From Rohdeia sp044358925 (lineage in GTDB: Bacteria > Planctomycetota > UBA1135 > GCA-002686595): a stretch of 15,738 bases of DNA. The stretch covers positions 1 through 15,738 of the forward strand of contig JBIKNC010000095.1 in the NCBI GenBank assembly GCA_044358925.1, read 5' to 3'. This document shows, piece by piece, positions 6,195 to 12,460 of this stretch (position 1 is its first letter; each line of letters opens with the position of its first letter). The position numbers and the translations under genes were made by a program. The notes under the pieces were generated by a model, which saw only the letters and a list, made by a program, of their open reading frames with translations, was not told where the DNA came from and made no database searches.

Positions 6195-7355
6195 ATGCGC
6201 GTCCTCATCACGAGTCCCGTCTTCCCGCCCGACCTCGGCGGGCCCGCCGTGTACGTGCCCAGTTTCGGGCGCTTCCTCGTCGAGCGCGGGCACGAGGTGA
6301 AGGTGGTCGCGTTCTGCTCCGACCCGGAGCCGAAAGGGCACCCGTTCCCGGTGCGCGCGATCTCGCGCGGCAATCTGGCCGTGCGCTACGTGAAGGCGTT
6401 CTTCGCGGTGTGGCAAGAGGCGAAGGGCTGCGACGTCGTGTACGTGCAGGAGCACCTCGCGCTGTTGCACGTGCTCGCGGCGAAGCTGCGCGGCGTGCCC
6501 GCGGTGATCCGCATCATGGTCGACGGCGCGTGGGAGATCTCGCACCGCAAGGGCTGGATCGGCGGCGACGACATCGTCACGTTCGAGACGAAGGACTACG
6601 GCTGGCAGGTCAAGTTCACGCGCTTCCTGCAGCGCCGTTGGTGGAGCTGGTGCACGCGGCTGATCGCGTGTTCGGAGTTCCTGCGGCAGATCTGCATCCA
6701 GCGCTACGGCGTGAGCGGTGACAAAGTCGTGCGCATCTTCAACGCGTACCACGGCACGCCGGCGGAGCAGCTCACACAGACGCGCGAACAGGCCTGCAGT
6801 GAACTGGGCCTCGATCCGTCGCGGCGCTACGTGCTCACGATCTGCCGCCTCATGGTGTGGAAGGGCGTCGACGGCATCCTGCGCGCCATGCGGTCGCTCC
6901 CGCCCGAAGCGGTGCTGCTCGTGGCGGGCGACGGTGACATGGAGGAGGAGTGGAAGCGGCTCGCCGCCGAACTCGGCCTCGGCGACCGCGCGCGCTTCCT
7001 CGGCAACGTGCCGCACCGGCTGATCCCGCTGTACATCCGGGCGGCGGACGTGTTCGTCCTGAACTCCGAGTACGAAGGCCTTTCACACACGCTGATCGAA
7101 GTCGCGACCCTCGGTACGTCGATCGTGGCGACCGGAGTCTGCGGGAATCCCGAAGTGGTCGAGGACGGCGTGAACGGCTTCCTCGTGCGGCCGAAAGACA
7201 GTGAGCAGCTCGCGGGCGTCCTCGCGAAGCTCCTCGCCGACAAGAGCTTGCGCGAGAAGCTCAGCGCCGCAGCGCGCCGCGACGCGGGGCGCTTCTCACG
7301 CACCGCGACGTTCAGCGAGGTCGAGCGGGTTCTCGAGCGCGCCGCGGGTTGCTGA
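6195..7355 (+). CDS. Glycosyltransferase family 4 (GT-B, Glycos_transf_1)
   Basis: 386 residues. The ATG at 6195 is chosen because MRVLITSPVFPPDLGGPAVY is the classic GT4 N-terminus with its Gly-Gly loop; open frame upstream to 6039 has no protein-like character. The acceptor domain ends near residue 185. The donor domain shows YVLTICRLMVWKG (212-224), VLLVAGDGD (240-248), FLGNVPH (268-274) and the EX7E motif E294/E302 in EGLSHTLIE, followed by GTSIVATGVCGNPEVV. Such enzymes move a nucleotide-activated sugar to a lipid or growing glycan at the cytoplasmic membrane; the substrate cannot be read from sequence. No Shine-Dalgarno site is visible. A dead copy of its 5' end lies at 5304-5378. The radical SAM gene 240 bases downstream may belong to the same pathway. 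Confidence 0.92.
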   Translation: MRVLITSPVFPPDLGGPAVYVPSFGRFLVERGHEVKVVAFCSDPEPKGHPFPVRAISRGNLAVRYVKAFFAVWQEAKGCDVVYVQEHLALLHVLAAKLRGVPAVIRIMVDGAWEISHRKGWIGGDDIVTFETKDYGWQVKFTRFLQRRWWSWCTRLIACSEFLRQICIQRYGVSGDKVVRIFNAYHGTPAEQLTQTREQACSELGLDPSRRYVLTICRLMVWKGVDGILRAMRSLPPEAVLLVAGDGDMEEEWKRLAAELGLGDRARFLGNVPHRLIPLYIRAADVFVLNSEYEGLSHTLIEVATLGTSIVATGVCGNPEVVEDGVNGFLVRPKDSEQLAGVLAKLLADKSLREKLSAAARRDAGRFSRTATFSEVERVLERAAGC

Positions 7356-7370
7356 CGACCGCCGTCGCGC

Positions 7371-7386
7371 GACCGGGGTCCCGGTC
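7371..7386 (+). terminator. Hairpin after the GT4 gene
   Basis: GACCGG GGTC CCGGTC, a 6-bp perfect stem with a 4-base loop, begins 15 bases after the GT4 stop. No T-run follows, so it is at best a weak or factor-assisted terminator. Confidence 0.35.
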
Positions 7387-7451
7387 ACCAGGGAAAGGGC
7401 GCGACTTCCTGAGTGCGCGTTCATTTCGCGGCCGCAGAAGCGGAGCGCTCC

Positions 7452-7595
7452 TATACTTCGGTGAACCTCTCCGTGCCGATGGGCGTCGGACGGAGGAGAT
7501 GGTGCGCCACCCGTGCCCGCTGCCCAGGCGCGCGGCGGGCGCGTCGCACCCGGAGTCGGCCGCTGCCGCACTTCTGACCTAAGCCTCGAACGATC
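7452..7595 (+). promoter_or_regulatory. Possible -10 element and structured leader of the radical SAM gene
   Basis: TATACT at 7452-7457 is the best -10-like hexamer in the gap, though no good -35 lies at 16-18 bases. If used, the leader would be about 130 bases. It contains a 9-bp stem with one G-U pair, CGTGCCCGC (7512-7520) with GCGGGCGCG (7535-7543). No other element is recognised in 7387-7595. Confidence 0.3.
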
Positions 7596-9170
7596 ATGAA
7601 AGTCCTGTTCCTGAGCGAGTACCTGCCCCAAGAAATGCTGGGGATCATGTGGCTGTCGCGCGCCGTGAAGGACGCCGGCCACGAGAGCCGCGGCCTGTTC
7701 ATCCCGGACAAGCAGTGGGTGCAGAAGCTCAAGGACTACAACCCGGACGTCGTGTGCTTCTCGGTCACGACCGGCCTGCACACCTACGTCGCGGACCTCA
7801 ACCGCAAGGTGCGCGAGATCCTGCCGAACGTCTTCACGATCGCCGGCGGTCCGCACCCGACGTTCTCGCCCGAGTACGTCGAAGCCGGTGACTTCAACGC
7901 GGTGTGCCGCGGCGAAGGCGAGCTCGCGCTGGTCGACCTGCTCGGGAAGCTCCAGCGCGGCGAGGACTACCTCGACACGCCGAACTTCCACTTCCGCAAC
8001 CGACTGACGGGCGAGATCACGCGCAACTGCCAGCGCCCGCTCGTGCCGAACATCGACGACCTCGGCTTTCCGGACCGCGACGTCGTGTACGAGGCCGCCG
8101 ACCTGTACCGCAACACGGACCGCAAGGTCTTCGTGACGCAGCGCGGTTGCCCGATGAACTGCTCGTTCTGCTTCCACCACGCGTGGAAGGGCAAGGTCTA
8201 CGACGCGAAGAACAAGGAGTACGTCCGCAAGCGCTCGGTCGACCACGTGATCGCCGAGATCAAAGCGGTGCAGGCGAAGTACCCGCTGAAGTTCCTCCAC
8301 TTCGTCGACGACATCTTCAACCTGCGCAACGACTGGCTCGACGAGTTCTGCGAGAAGTACCCGAAGGAGATCGGTCTGCCGTTCGACGTCATCTTGATGG
8401 CGAACATGACGACCGAAGCGCACATCGAGAAGTTGCGCAAGGCCGGCTGCGTGTACGCGCGCATCGCGATCGAAGCCGCGTCGGACTACGTGCGCAACGC
8501 CGTGTTCCGCAAGAACACGACGCGTGAGCAGCTCACGAACTCGGCGATGTGGATCCGCAAGCACGGCATCCGCCTCGGCACGCTGAACATGCTCGGCGGC
8601 CCGGGCGGAACGATGGAGGACGAGCTCGACACGCTGCGCCTCAACATCGAGTGCGGCACGGACCACCCGCTGGTCTCGATCATGCAGCCGTACCCGGAGT
8701 TCGACATCGCGGACATGACGAAGAACATGGGGTACGCGGTCTCGGGCTACGACGACTTCCCCGAGAAGTTCAACCGCACCTCGTCCGTGCAGTTCGAGTA
8801 CAAGCGCGAGATCGAGAACCTGCACAAGCTGTTCCCGATCGTCGTGCGCTTCCCGTGGCTGATGCCGATCGTGCCGAAGGCCATCAAAGTGCACTTCATG
8901 GCCAAGCCGTACCTGATCATGTACATGCTGTTCAGCGAGTACATGGTGGCCGAGCAAGCCAAGATCTACGCGAACGCACAGGGCCTGTACGGTCCGCGCT
9001 ACTGGGCGCCGGTCGACTTCACGATCCGTCTCGCGACGAAGGGCGTGCTGCGCACCTACATGGCGTTCGTCGATCGCTTCCTGCCGAAACTCAGCAAGCG
9101 CAAGGCGGCGACGCAGATGCAGATCAAACTGCAGATGGGTGACGAGCGCGTGATGGCGCACGTCGACTGA
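7596..9170 (+). CDS. B12-binding-domain radical SAM protein
   Basis: 524 residues from an ATG. Residues 1-130 form the cobalamin-binding-like Rossmann domain (MKVLFLSEYLPQEM, VVCFSVTTG, IAGGPHPTF at 82-90, CRGEGE at 104-109). The radical SAM core follows, with the [4Fe-4S] motif CX3CX2C at Cys185, Cys189 and Cys192 in TQRGCPMNCSFCFHH. A C-terminal domain with hydrophobic stretches (about 405-450) completes it. The domain order is that of BchE/methyltransferase-like class B enzymes, which alkylate or rearrange unactivated carbons; the DxHxxG B12 ligand motif is absent, as in many of them. Codon use is almost wholly G/C-ending, so this is a long-resident gene. The glycosyltransferase upstream suggests a surface lipid or glycan substrate. 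A good terminator follows at 9216. Confidence 0.92.
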   Translation: MKVLFLSEYLPQEMLGIMWLSRAVKDAGHESRGLFIPDKQWVQKLKDYNPDVVCFSVTTGLHTYVADLNRKVREILPNVFTIAGGPHPTFSPEYVEAGDFNAVCRGEGELALVDLLGKLQRGEDYLDTPNFHFRNRLTGEITRNCQRPLVPNIDDLGFPDRDVVYEAADLYRNTDRKVFVTQRGCPMNCSFCFHHAWKGKVYDAKNKEYVRKRSVDHVIAEIKAVQAKYPLKFLHFVDDIFNLRNDWLDEFCEKYPKEIGLPFDVILMANMTTEAHIEKLRKAGCVYARIAIEAASDYVRNAVFRKNTTREQLTNSAMWIRKHGIRLGTLNMLGGPGGTMEDELDTLRLNIECGTDHPLVSIMQPYPEFDIADMTKNMGYAVSGYDDFPEKFNRTSSVQFEYKREIENLHKLFPIVVRFPWLMPIVPKAIKVHFMAKPYLIMYMLFSEYMVAEQAKIYANAQGLYGPRYWAPVDFTIRLATKGVLRTYMAFVDRFLPKLSKRKAATQMQIKLQMGDERVMAHVD

Positions 9171-9215
9171 CGGGCGACGATCGACAGCGGCGCGAGCACC
9201 GCGGACTCGCGCACG

Positions 9216-9258
9216 AGCGCGCCGGACACACACACTGTTCGGCGCGCTTCCGTTTCCA
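9216..9258 (+). terminator. Probable intrinsic terminator of the radical SAM gene
   Basis: AGCGCGCCGGACA (9216-9228) pairs with TGTTCGGCGCGCT (9236-9248): 13 bp with one G-U pair and the 7-base loop CACACAC. TTCCGTTTCC follows. It lies 46 bases after the stop codon. The T content of the tail is modest, but in this GC-rich context it is the best terminator in the window. Confidence 0.6.
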
Positions 9259-9284
9259 CGGTGCGTACACGGCGCACGGAAGCG
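9245..9284. other. Hairpin sharing bases with the terminator
   Basis: CGCTTCCGT (9245-9253) pairs perfectly with ACGGAAGCG (9276-9284). Its left arm uses 9245-9248, which also form the right arm of the terminator stem, so the two structures exclude each other. This could be an alternative fold or only the effect of GC-rich composition. Confidence 0.4.
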
Positions 9285-9385
9285 GGGAGGCGCGCGGCTG
9301 CTCGCGCGTGGAGTGTGTCTGGCGGCGCGGCGCGCCACGCAGCGCAGGTGGCGTGCGACGGGCGGGTGCGAGGTGTGGGGCTCGT

Positions 9386-9454
9386 TGCGCCGCTCGGAGC
9401 GCCCGGGGCGTGCGCGGCCCTCCTGAAGGCGCCGTCAGCTCCGAGCGCGGCGCA
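9386..9454. other. Large imperfect inverted repeat between the radical SAM gene and the tRNA
   Basis: TGCGCCG+CTCGGAGC (9386-9400) pairs with GCTCCGAG (9438-9445) and CGGCGCA (9448-9454): 15 bp with a 2-base bulge and a 37-base loop. It lies 103 bases beyond the 3' end of the tRNA (minus strand) and 216 bases beyond the radical SAM stop. No protein-like frame covers 9171-9556. It could be a terminator of the tRNA transcript, a small structured RNA or a mobile hairpin element; I recognise no known RNA family. Confidence 0.45.
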
Positions 9455-9556
9455 CTTGGGAGACTGCAAGCCCGGCCCCTTCCGCGTGCCACCGCGAGGC
9501 CTGCATCGGCGAGCCCAACTCCCGGCGGCTCGGCCGGTTGCGCATCGGGAAGGTGC

Positions 9557-9633
9557 TGGTGCGCCCGACAGGATTCGAACCTGTGACCTTTTGCTCCGGA
9601 GGCAAACGCTCTATCCAGCTGAGCTACGGGCGC
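9557..9633 (-). tRNA. tRNA-Arg (anticodon CCG), CCA encoded
   Basis: The minus strand folds as a complete cloverleaf. The acceptor GCGCCCG pairs with CGGGCGC; the D stem is GCTC/GAGC; the anticodon stem TTTGC/GCAAA carries the loop CTCCGGA with CCG in the middle; the variable loop is AGGTC; the T stem ACAGG/CCTGT carries TTCGAAT. The discriminator A is followed by an encoded CCA (9559-9557). It reads CGG arginine codons. The body without CCA is 74 bases. Confidence 0.97.
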
Positions 9634-9694
9634 GCGCGAGCCAGCCAGTGTGCGCCCGCAGCCCCGCGACGGCAAGCGCGCCCAAGGTTGTTAC

Positions 9695-9725
9695 TCGACA
9701 GCGCGGCGCGCTTATCACGTACACT
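9695..9725 (+). promoter_or_regulatory. Possible sigma-70-like promoter for the calcium-loop protein
   Basis: TCGACA (9695-9700) and TACACT (9720-9725) resemble -35 and -10 boxes with a 19-base spacer, slightly long. They lie 28 bases before the ATG at 9754. The rest of the 120-base gap shows nothing else. Confidence 0.3.
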
Positions 9726-9753
9726 CGACGGTCCCTCCGGACCCCCGCCCTCC

Positions 9754-10713
9754 ATGCCGATTCCGCCCTTCACGTCCGCTGACCGCACCGCGTCGTCGCT
9801 GGTGCTCGCGGGCGTCGGCGTTGCGATCGCGCTCGTCACGGCTTGGGGCCGGACGTTGGGTGCGCCGAGCGAGCTGCTCGCCGAAGGATTCGGCGAGAGC
9901 ATCGACACGGACAACGACGGGCTCGACGACACGTTCGAGCTCATCCTCGGAACGAGTCCGTTCGAGATCGACACGGACTTCGATCTCTTCACCGACAGCG
10001 AGGAGATCGCACGTCACTCCGATCCGCGGGACGCGGGGTCGTTCCCGCTCGCCAACGCGCTCTCGATCGGTCAATCCGCCTTCGTCGCGGGCGAAGAGTT
10101 CCGCCTCGTGACCTTGATCTACGTCCCGTACGCGATCGCGAACTGGTCCGCGATGGATCTGCGACTGGGGCTGCACACGTCGGCGGGGACGATCGAGTTG
10201 CCGCCCGACATCTACGCGCCGTTCACGACGCTGACGATCGTGCCGACGGCCATGCCTGGCTCGATCGGATTGCGACTCGAGTCGAGTGTTCCGGTCGCGA
10301 CGTTCGCGTACGTCACGAACTTCGCGTTCATCGCGACGATCACGGACCAAGTCGGATCGGCCCCGAAGGGTGCCGCTGCGACCAACCTCGCTTGGATCGC
10401 AGGCGTGCTCGCTGTCGTCGAGCCGACGAGCAGCTCGGTCGTCGCACCGCGCAACTACTCGCCCAATCCCGGTTCGGGCCCGCTGCTCTCGGTTCGCCCC
10501 ATCGTCGTGGCGGAGGACGTTCCGCCGGCGTTCACCTCGGGCGAGATCTGCCTCCAGTCGACCACCGAAGTCGGCTACGTCGACGGGGTCGTCGAACTCC
10601 TGGTCGACTCTTCGAACTGCGAACCGGCCGACGCCTACTGCGCGCCGACGTGTGCGTTCGAGGCCGGGACCACGAAGGAGATCGTGGATCCGCTCGCCCT
10701 CATCGGCGGCTGA
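9754..10713 (+). CDS. Exported protein with two EF-hand-like calcium loops (thrombospondin type 3-like)
   Basis: 319 residues from the ATG at 9754; the frame is open further upstream but crosses the tRNA gene, so the later start is taken. Residues 14-30 (SSLVLAGVGVAIALVTA) form a signal or anchor segment. Two acidic loops follow: D51-D53-D55-D59-E62 in DTDNDGLDDTFE and D73-D75-D77-D81-E84 in DTDFDLFTDSEE. They fit the D-x-D-x-D spacing of EF-hand/TSP3 calcium-binding repeats found in secreted bacterial proteins. The remainder looks beta-rich (about 100-260), with four Cys near the C-terminus (289, 296, 300 and 266) that may form disulfides. No sorting signal is visible at the C-terminus. A calcium-stabilised surface role is inferred; the family is not recognised. 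Confidence 0.82.
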   Translation: MPIPPFTSADRTASSLVLAGVGVAIALVTAWGRTLGAPSELLAEGFGESIDTDNDGLDDTFELILGTSPFEIDTDFDLFTDSEEIARHSDPRDAGSFPLANALSIGQSAFVAGEEFRLVTLIYVPYAIANWSAMDLRLGLHTSAGTIELPPDIYAPFTTLTIVPTAMPGSIGLRLESSVPVATFAYVTNFAFIATITDQVGSAPKGAAATNLAWIAGVLAVVEPTSSSVVAPRNYSPNPGSGPLLSVRPIVVAEDVPPAFTSGEICLQSTTEVGYVDGVVELLVDSSNCEPADAYCAPTCAFEAGTTKEIVDPLALIGG

Positions 10714-10802
10714 CGGCTGCGGCCGACGCTTCGGCGGACGTCTGCGACCCGGCTGCGCTGCCGGCACGAGCCGCGGGGCGTTTGGCGTGCGACGGGCCGG
10801 AA

Positions 10803-10871
10803 GGACTTTCCAAAGTCCGAGCAGTGGTCGGCGCGTGCCACCGCAAACCCATGGCGGCGTGTGGTTTGTGG
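10803..10871 (+). promoter_or_regulatory. Two inverted repeats upstream of the sigma operon
   Basis: GGACTTT CC AAAGTCC (10803-10818) is a 7-bp perfect inverted repeat, notably AT-richer than its surroundings. CCGCAAACC (10841-10849) pairs with GGTTTGTGG (10863-10871), 9 bp with one G-U. They lie between the stop of the calcium-loop gene (10713) and the ECF-like promoter (10907), so they may end the upstream transcript or bind a regulator. No T-run follows either. Confidence 0.35.
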
Positions 10872-10906
10872 GGACGTGCCAAGTACGGTGAAGGTCTCCG
10901 AGGCGC

Positions 10907-10933
10907 GGAACTTCGGGCCTCTCCGGGCCGTCC
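10907..10933 (+). promoter_or_regulatory. ECF-type promoter (GGAACTT - 16 bases - GTCC), probably autoregulatory
   Basis: GGAACTT at 10907-10913 matches the classic sigma-E/ECF -35 element. GTCC at 10930-10933, 16 bases later, matches the common ECF -10 core GTC. It lies 33 bases ahead of the ATG of an ECF sigma gene, as expected for an operon that activates itself. This is a pattern match by eye. Confidence 0.5.
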
Positions 10934-10966
10934 AATCACGCTGCGACGGCGCGTGCCGTGCTCGCC

Positions 10967-11611
10967 ATGACGAACGAAGCCTCCCTCGATCCCGACCGCC
11001 TGCTCGTCGAGCAGTGCCAAGCCGTTCTTGCGGCGCGGGCGGCAGGCGGTCGCGGCGGGAGCCTCGACGGTCCGTTCGAAACGCTCTACGAGCGCTTCTG
11101 CGACCGGGTCTACAACGTCTGCTTTCGGATCACGGGCAACGCGACGGATGCGCTCGACGCATCACAAGAGACGTTCGGAACGGTCTGCCGAAAACTTGGC
11201 GACTTCCGTTACCAAAGCCGTTTCTCGTCGTGGGTGTACCGCATCGCCGTCAATGCCTCGATCGACCTGCGCAGGCGCACTCGCGCGCGCCGCTCGACCT
11301 CGATCGAGTCGGTCGGAGACGACGGTGAAGAAGATGGTCTGCGCTTCGACGTGACCGACGAGAACATCGAGATGCCGGCGCAGAGTGCTTCGCGCCGCGA
11401 ACTCGAGAGCGAGATCCAGCGCGCCATCACCCGGCTCTCGCCGAAGTTGCGCGCGATCACCGTGCTGCGCTACATCGAGAGCCTCTCGTACGAAGAGATC
11501 TCCGAGACGTTGAAGATCTCGCTCGGCACCGTGAAATCGCGCCTCGCGCGCGCGCACCGGGCGCTCGATCGCGAACTCACGCCGTTGCTCGACAAACACT
11601 ATCTCGGATGA
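10967..11611 (+). CDS. ECF-family RNA polymerase sigma factor (sigma-E-like)
   Basis: 214 residues from ATG 10967 (a GTG three codons upstream at 10958 is possible; neither has a clear ribosome-binding site). Region 2 spans about 36-104: FETLYERFCDRVYNVCFRIT, DALDASQETF, FSSWVYRIAVNASIDLRRR. An acidic linker (116-137) leads to region 4 at about 146-203, with LSPKLRAITVLRYIESLSYE and the helix-turn-helix ISLGTVKSRLARAHRAL. Regions 1 and 3 are absent, as in ECF sigmas. It would direct RNA polymerase to ECF promoters such as the site at 10907. The next two genes encode a membrane protein and an RseB-like lipoprotein, so it is probably held by an anti-sigma factor and released by envelope stress. 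Confidence 0.93.
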   Translation: MTNEASLDPDRLLVEQCQAVLAARAAGGRGGSLDGPFETLYERFCDRVYNVCFRITGNATDALDASQETFGTVCRKLGDFRYQSRFSSWVYRIAVNASIDLRRRTRARRSTSIESVGDDGEEDGLRFDVTDENIEMPAQSASRRELESEIQRAITRLSPKLRAITVLRYIESLSYEEISETLKISLGTVKSRLARAHRALDRELTPLLDKHYLG

Positions 11612-11649
11612 AGATCGCACTTCGAACGGCCGAAGGTTGCGCGCGGCGT

Positions 11650-11667
11650 ACCACTCTCGCGAGTGGT
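11650..11667 (+). other. Hairpin between the sigma and anti-sigma candidate genes
   Basis: ACCACTC TCGC GAGTGGT, a 7-bp perfect stem with a 4-base loop, lies 39 bases after the sigma stop within a 189-base gap. It could lower transcription of the downstream genes or protect the sigma message. No T-run follows. Confidence 0.4.
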
Positions 11668-11800
11668 TCGCGTGCGCATCAAGTCACCTTCGCGGCGTGT
11701 CGAAGCTCGAAGGCCGAACACGACCCGCGATTGCTTGCACACGCCACCACCACGCGTGTCGCCGGCTGAGCCCGCCCTTGCCACCTCGCTGCAACTTCCC

Positions 11801-12460
11801 ATGTCCGCCCCCTCCGACGAACACACCGGCGACGAGCCGCTCGCTCCCGAGCGTCTCGCGCGCCTCGAGGCCGCCCTCGCAGGTCTCGAGCGCCGCCGTG
11901 CACCGACCGCGCTGAAGGCGCGCGTCGCCGACACGCTTGCCGCCGCCGACTCCGAACTCGAGAGCCGCGCGGTCGCGTCGCTGGCGTTGCTCGATGCACT
12001 CGCGGCGCCGGCGGAGCTGCGCGAGCGCGTGAACCTCGAACTCTCGACGGAGACGCCGATCGCGCACCTGCTCGGCAACCTCGAACGCGTGCGCGCACCG
12101 CACGTGTTGCGTCGCCTCGTCGACGAGGACGTCGCCCTGGAACACGCGCCGGTCGAGCGCGTCCTGCGCGGGCTGCCGCGCCTCGCGGCGCCTGCACACG
12201 CACCGATCGTGCTGCACGCCCACGTCGAAGGTGCTGCGCGAGTGCGCTTCCTGCGCCTCGCGGCGGCCGCCGTGGTGTTGATCGCCGTTGGAGCGGCCAC
12301 GATCCAACTGGTCCCCGACGAGCCTGCGCAGCGCCGCGATCGACCCGCCTTCCGCCTCGAGCGCTCCTACGCGAACAGCCTCGACGAGCTTTCGTCGATG
12401 GGCCGCGGTCTCGCGCTCGGCCTGGCCGGCGACTCGTTCACTGCGGGAGGCGTGCGGTGA
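11801..12460 (+). CDS. Single-pass membrane protein with four AP-x2-L-x3-V repeats, probable anti-sigma factor
   Basis: 219 residues from ATG 11801. The frame opens at a GTG at 11663, but 11663-11800 has looser codon use and no protein-like sequence. The cytoplasmic part carries a motif four times, starting at residues 34, 69, 99 and 134: APTALKARV, APAELRERV, APHVLRRLV and APIVLHAHV, with spacings 35, 30 and 35. One transmembrane helix follows (about 150-171, FLRLAAAAVVLIAVGAATIQLV in part), then a 48-residue outer tail. Position between an ECF sigma gene and an RseB-like gene, and N-in topology, fit an anti-sigma factor. The zinc-binding H-x3-C-x2-C motif of the common type is absent; the protein has no cysteine. 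Assignment rests mainly on context. Confidence 0.75.
   Translation: MSAPSDEHTGDEPLAPERLARLEAALAGLERRRAPTALKARVADTLAAADSELESRAVASLALLDALAAPAELRERVNLELSTETPIAHLLGNLERVRAPHVLRRLVDEDVALEHAPVERVLRGLPRLAAPAHAPIVLHAHVEGAARVRFLRLAAAAVVLIAVGAATIQLVPDEPAQRRDRPAFRLERSYANSLDELSSMGRGLALGLAGDSFTAGGVR

Larger units (their letters stand above)
5382..6245. repeat. Second unit of an ancient tandem duplication
   Basis: Three blocks occur in the same order and orientation in two units. Unit 1 runs from 2794 to 5378 and unit 2 from 5382 to 6245. The blocks are the purF 3' end (2794-3071 and 5382-5659, 7.9% different), DUF433 (4977-5201 and 5761-5985, 9.3%) and the GT4 5' region (5304-5378 and 6171-6245, 9.3%). 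The junction of the units is at 5379-5381, where GT4 sequence passes directly to purF sequence. Unit 1 is about 1.7 kb longer, mostly because it carries the two genes at 3228-4922. Percentages were counted by hand. Confidence 0.85.

Noticed and set aside
7387..7595. Possible cobalamin riboswitch ahead of the radical SAM gene
   Set aside because: There is a GGTGAA and a GGGAA in the region, but they are about 70 bases apart and the conserved GCCACTG B12 box is missing.
7296..9338. 680-codon minus-strand open frame opposite the radical SAM gene
   Set aside because: Although long, it mirrors the third-position bias of the radical SAM gene. The plus strand has the CX3CX2C motif and full domain order.
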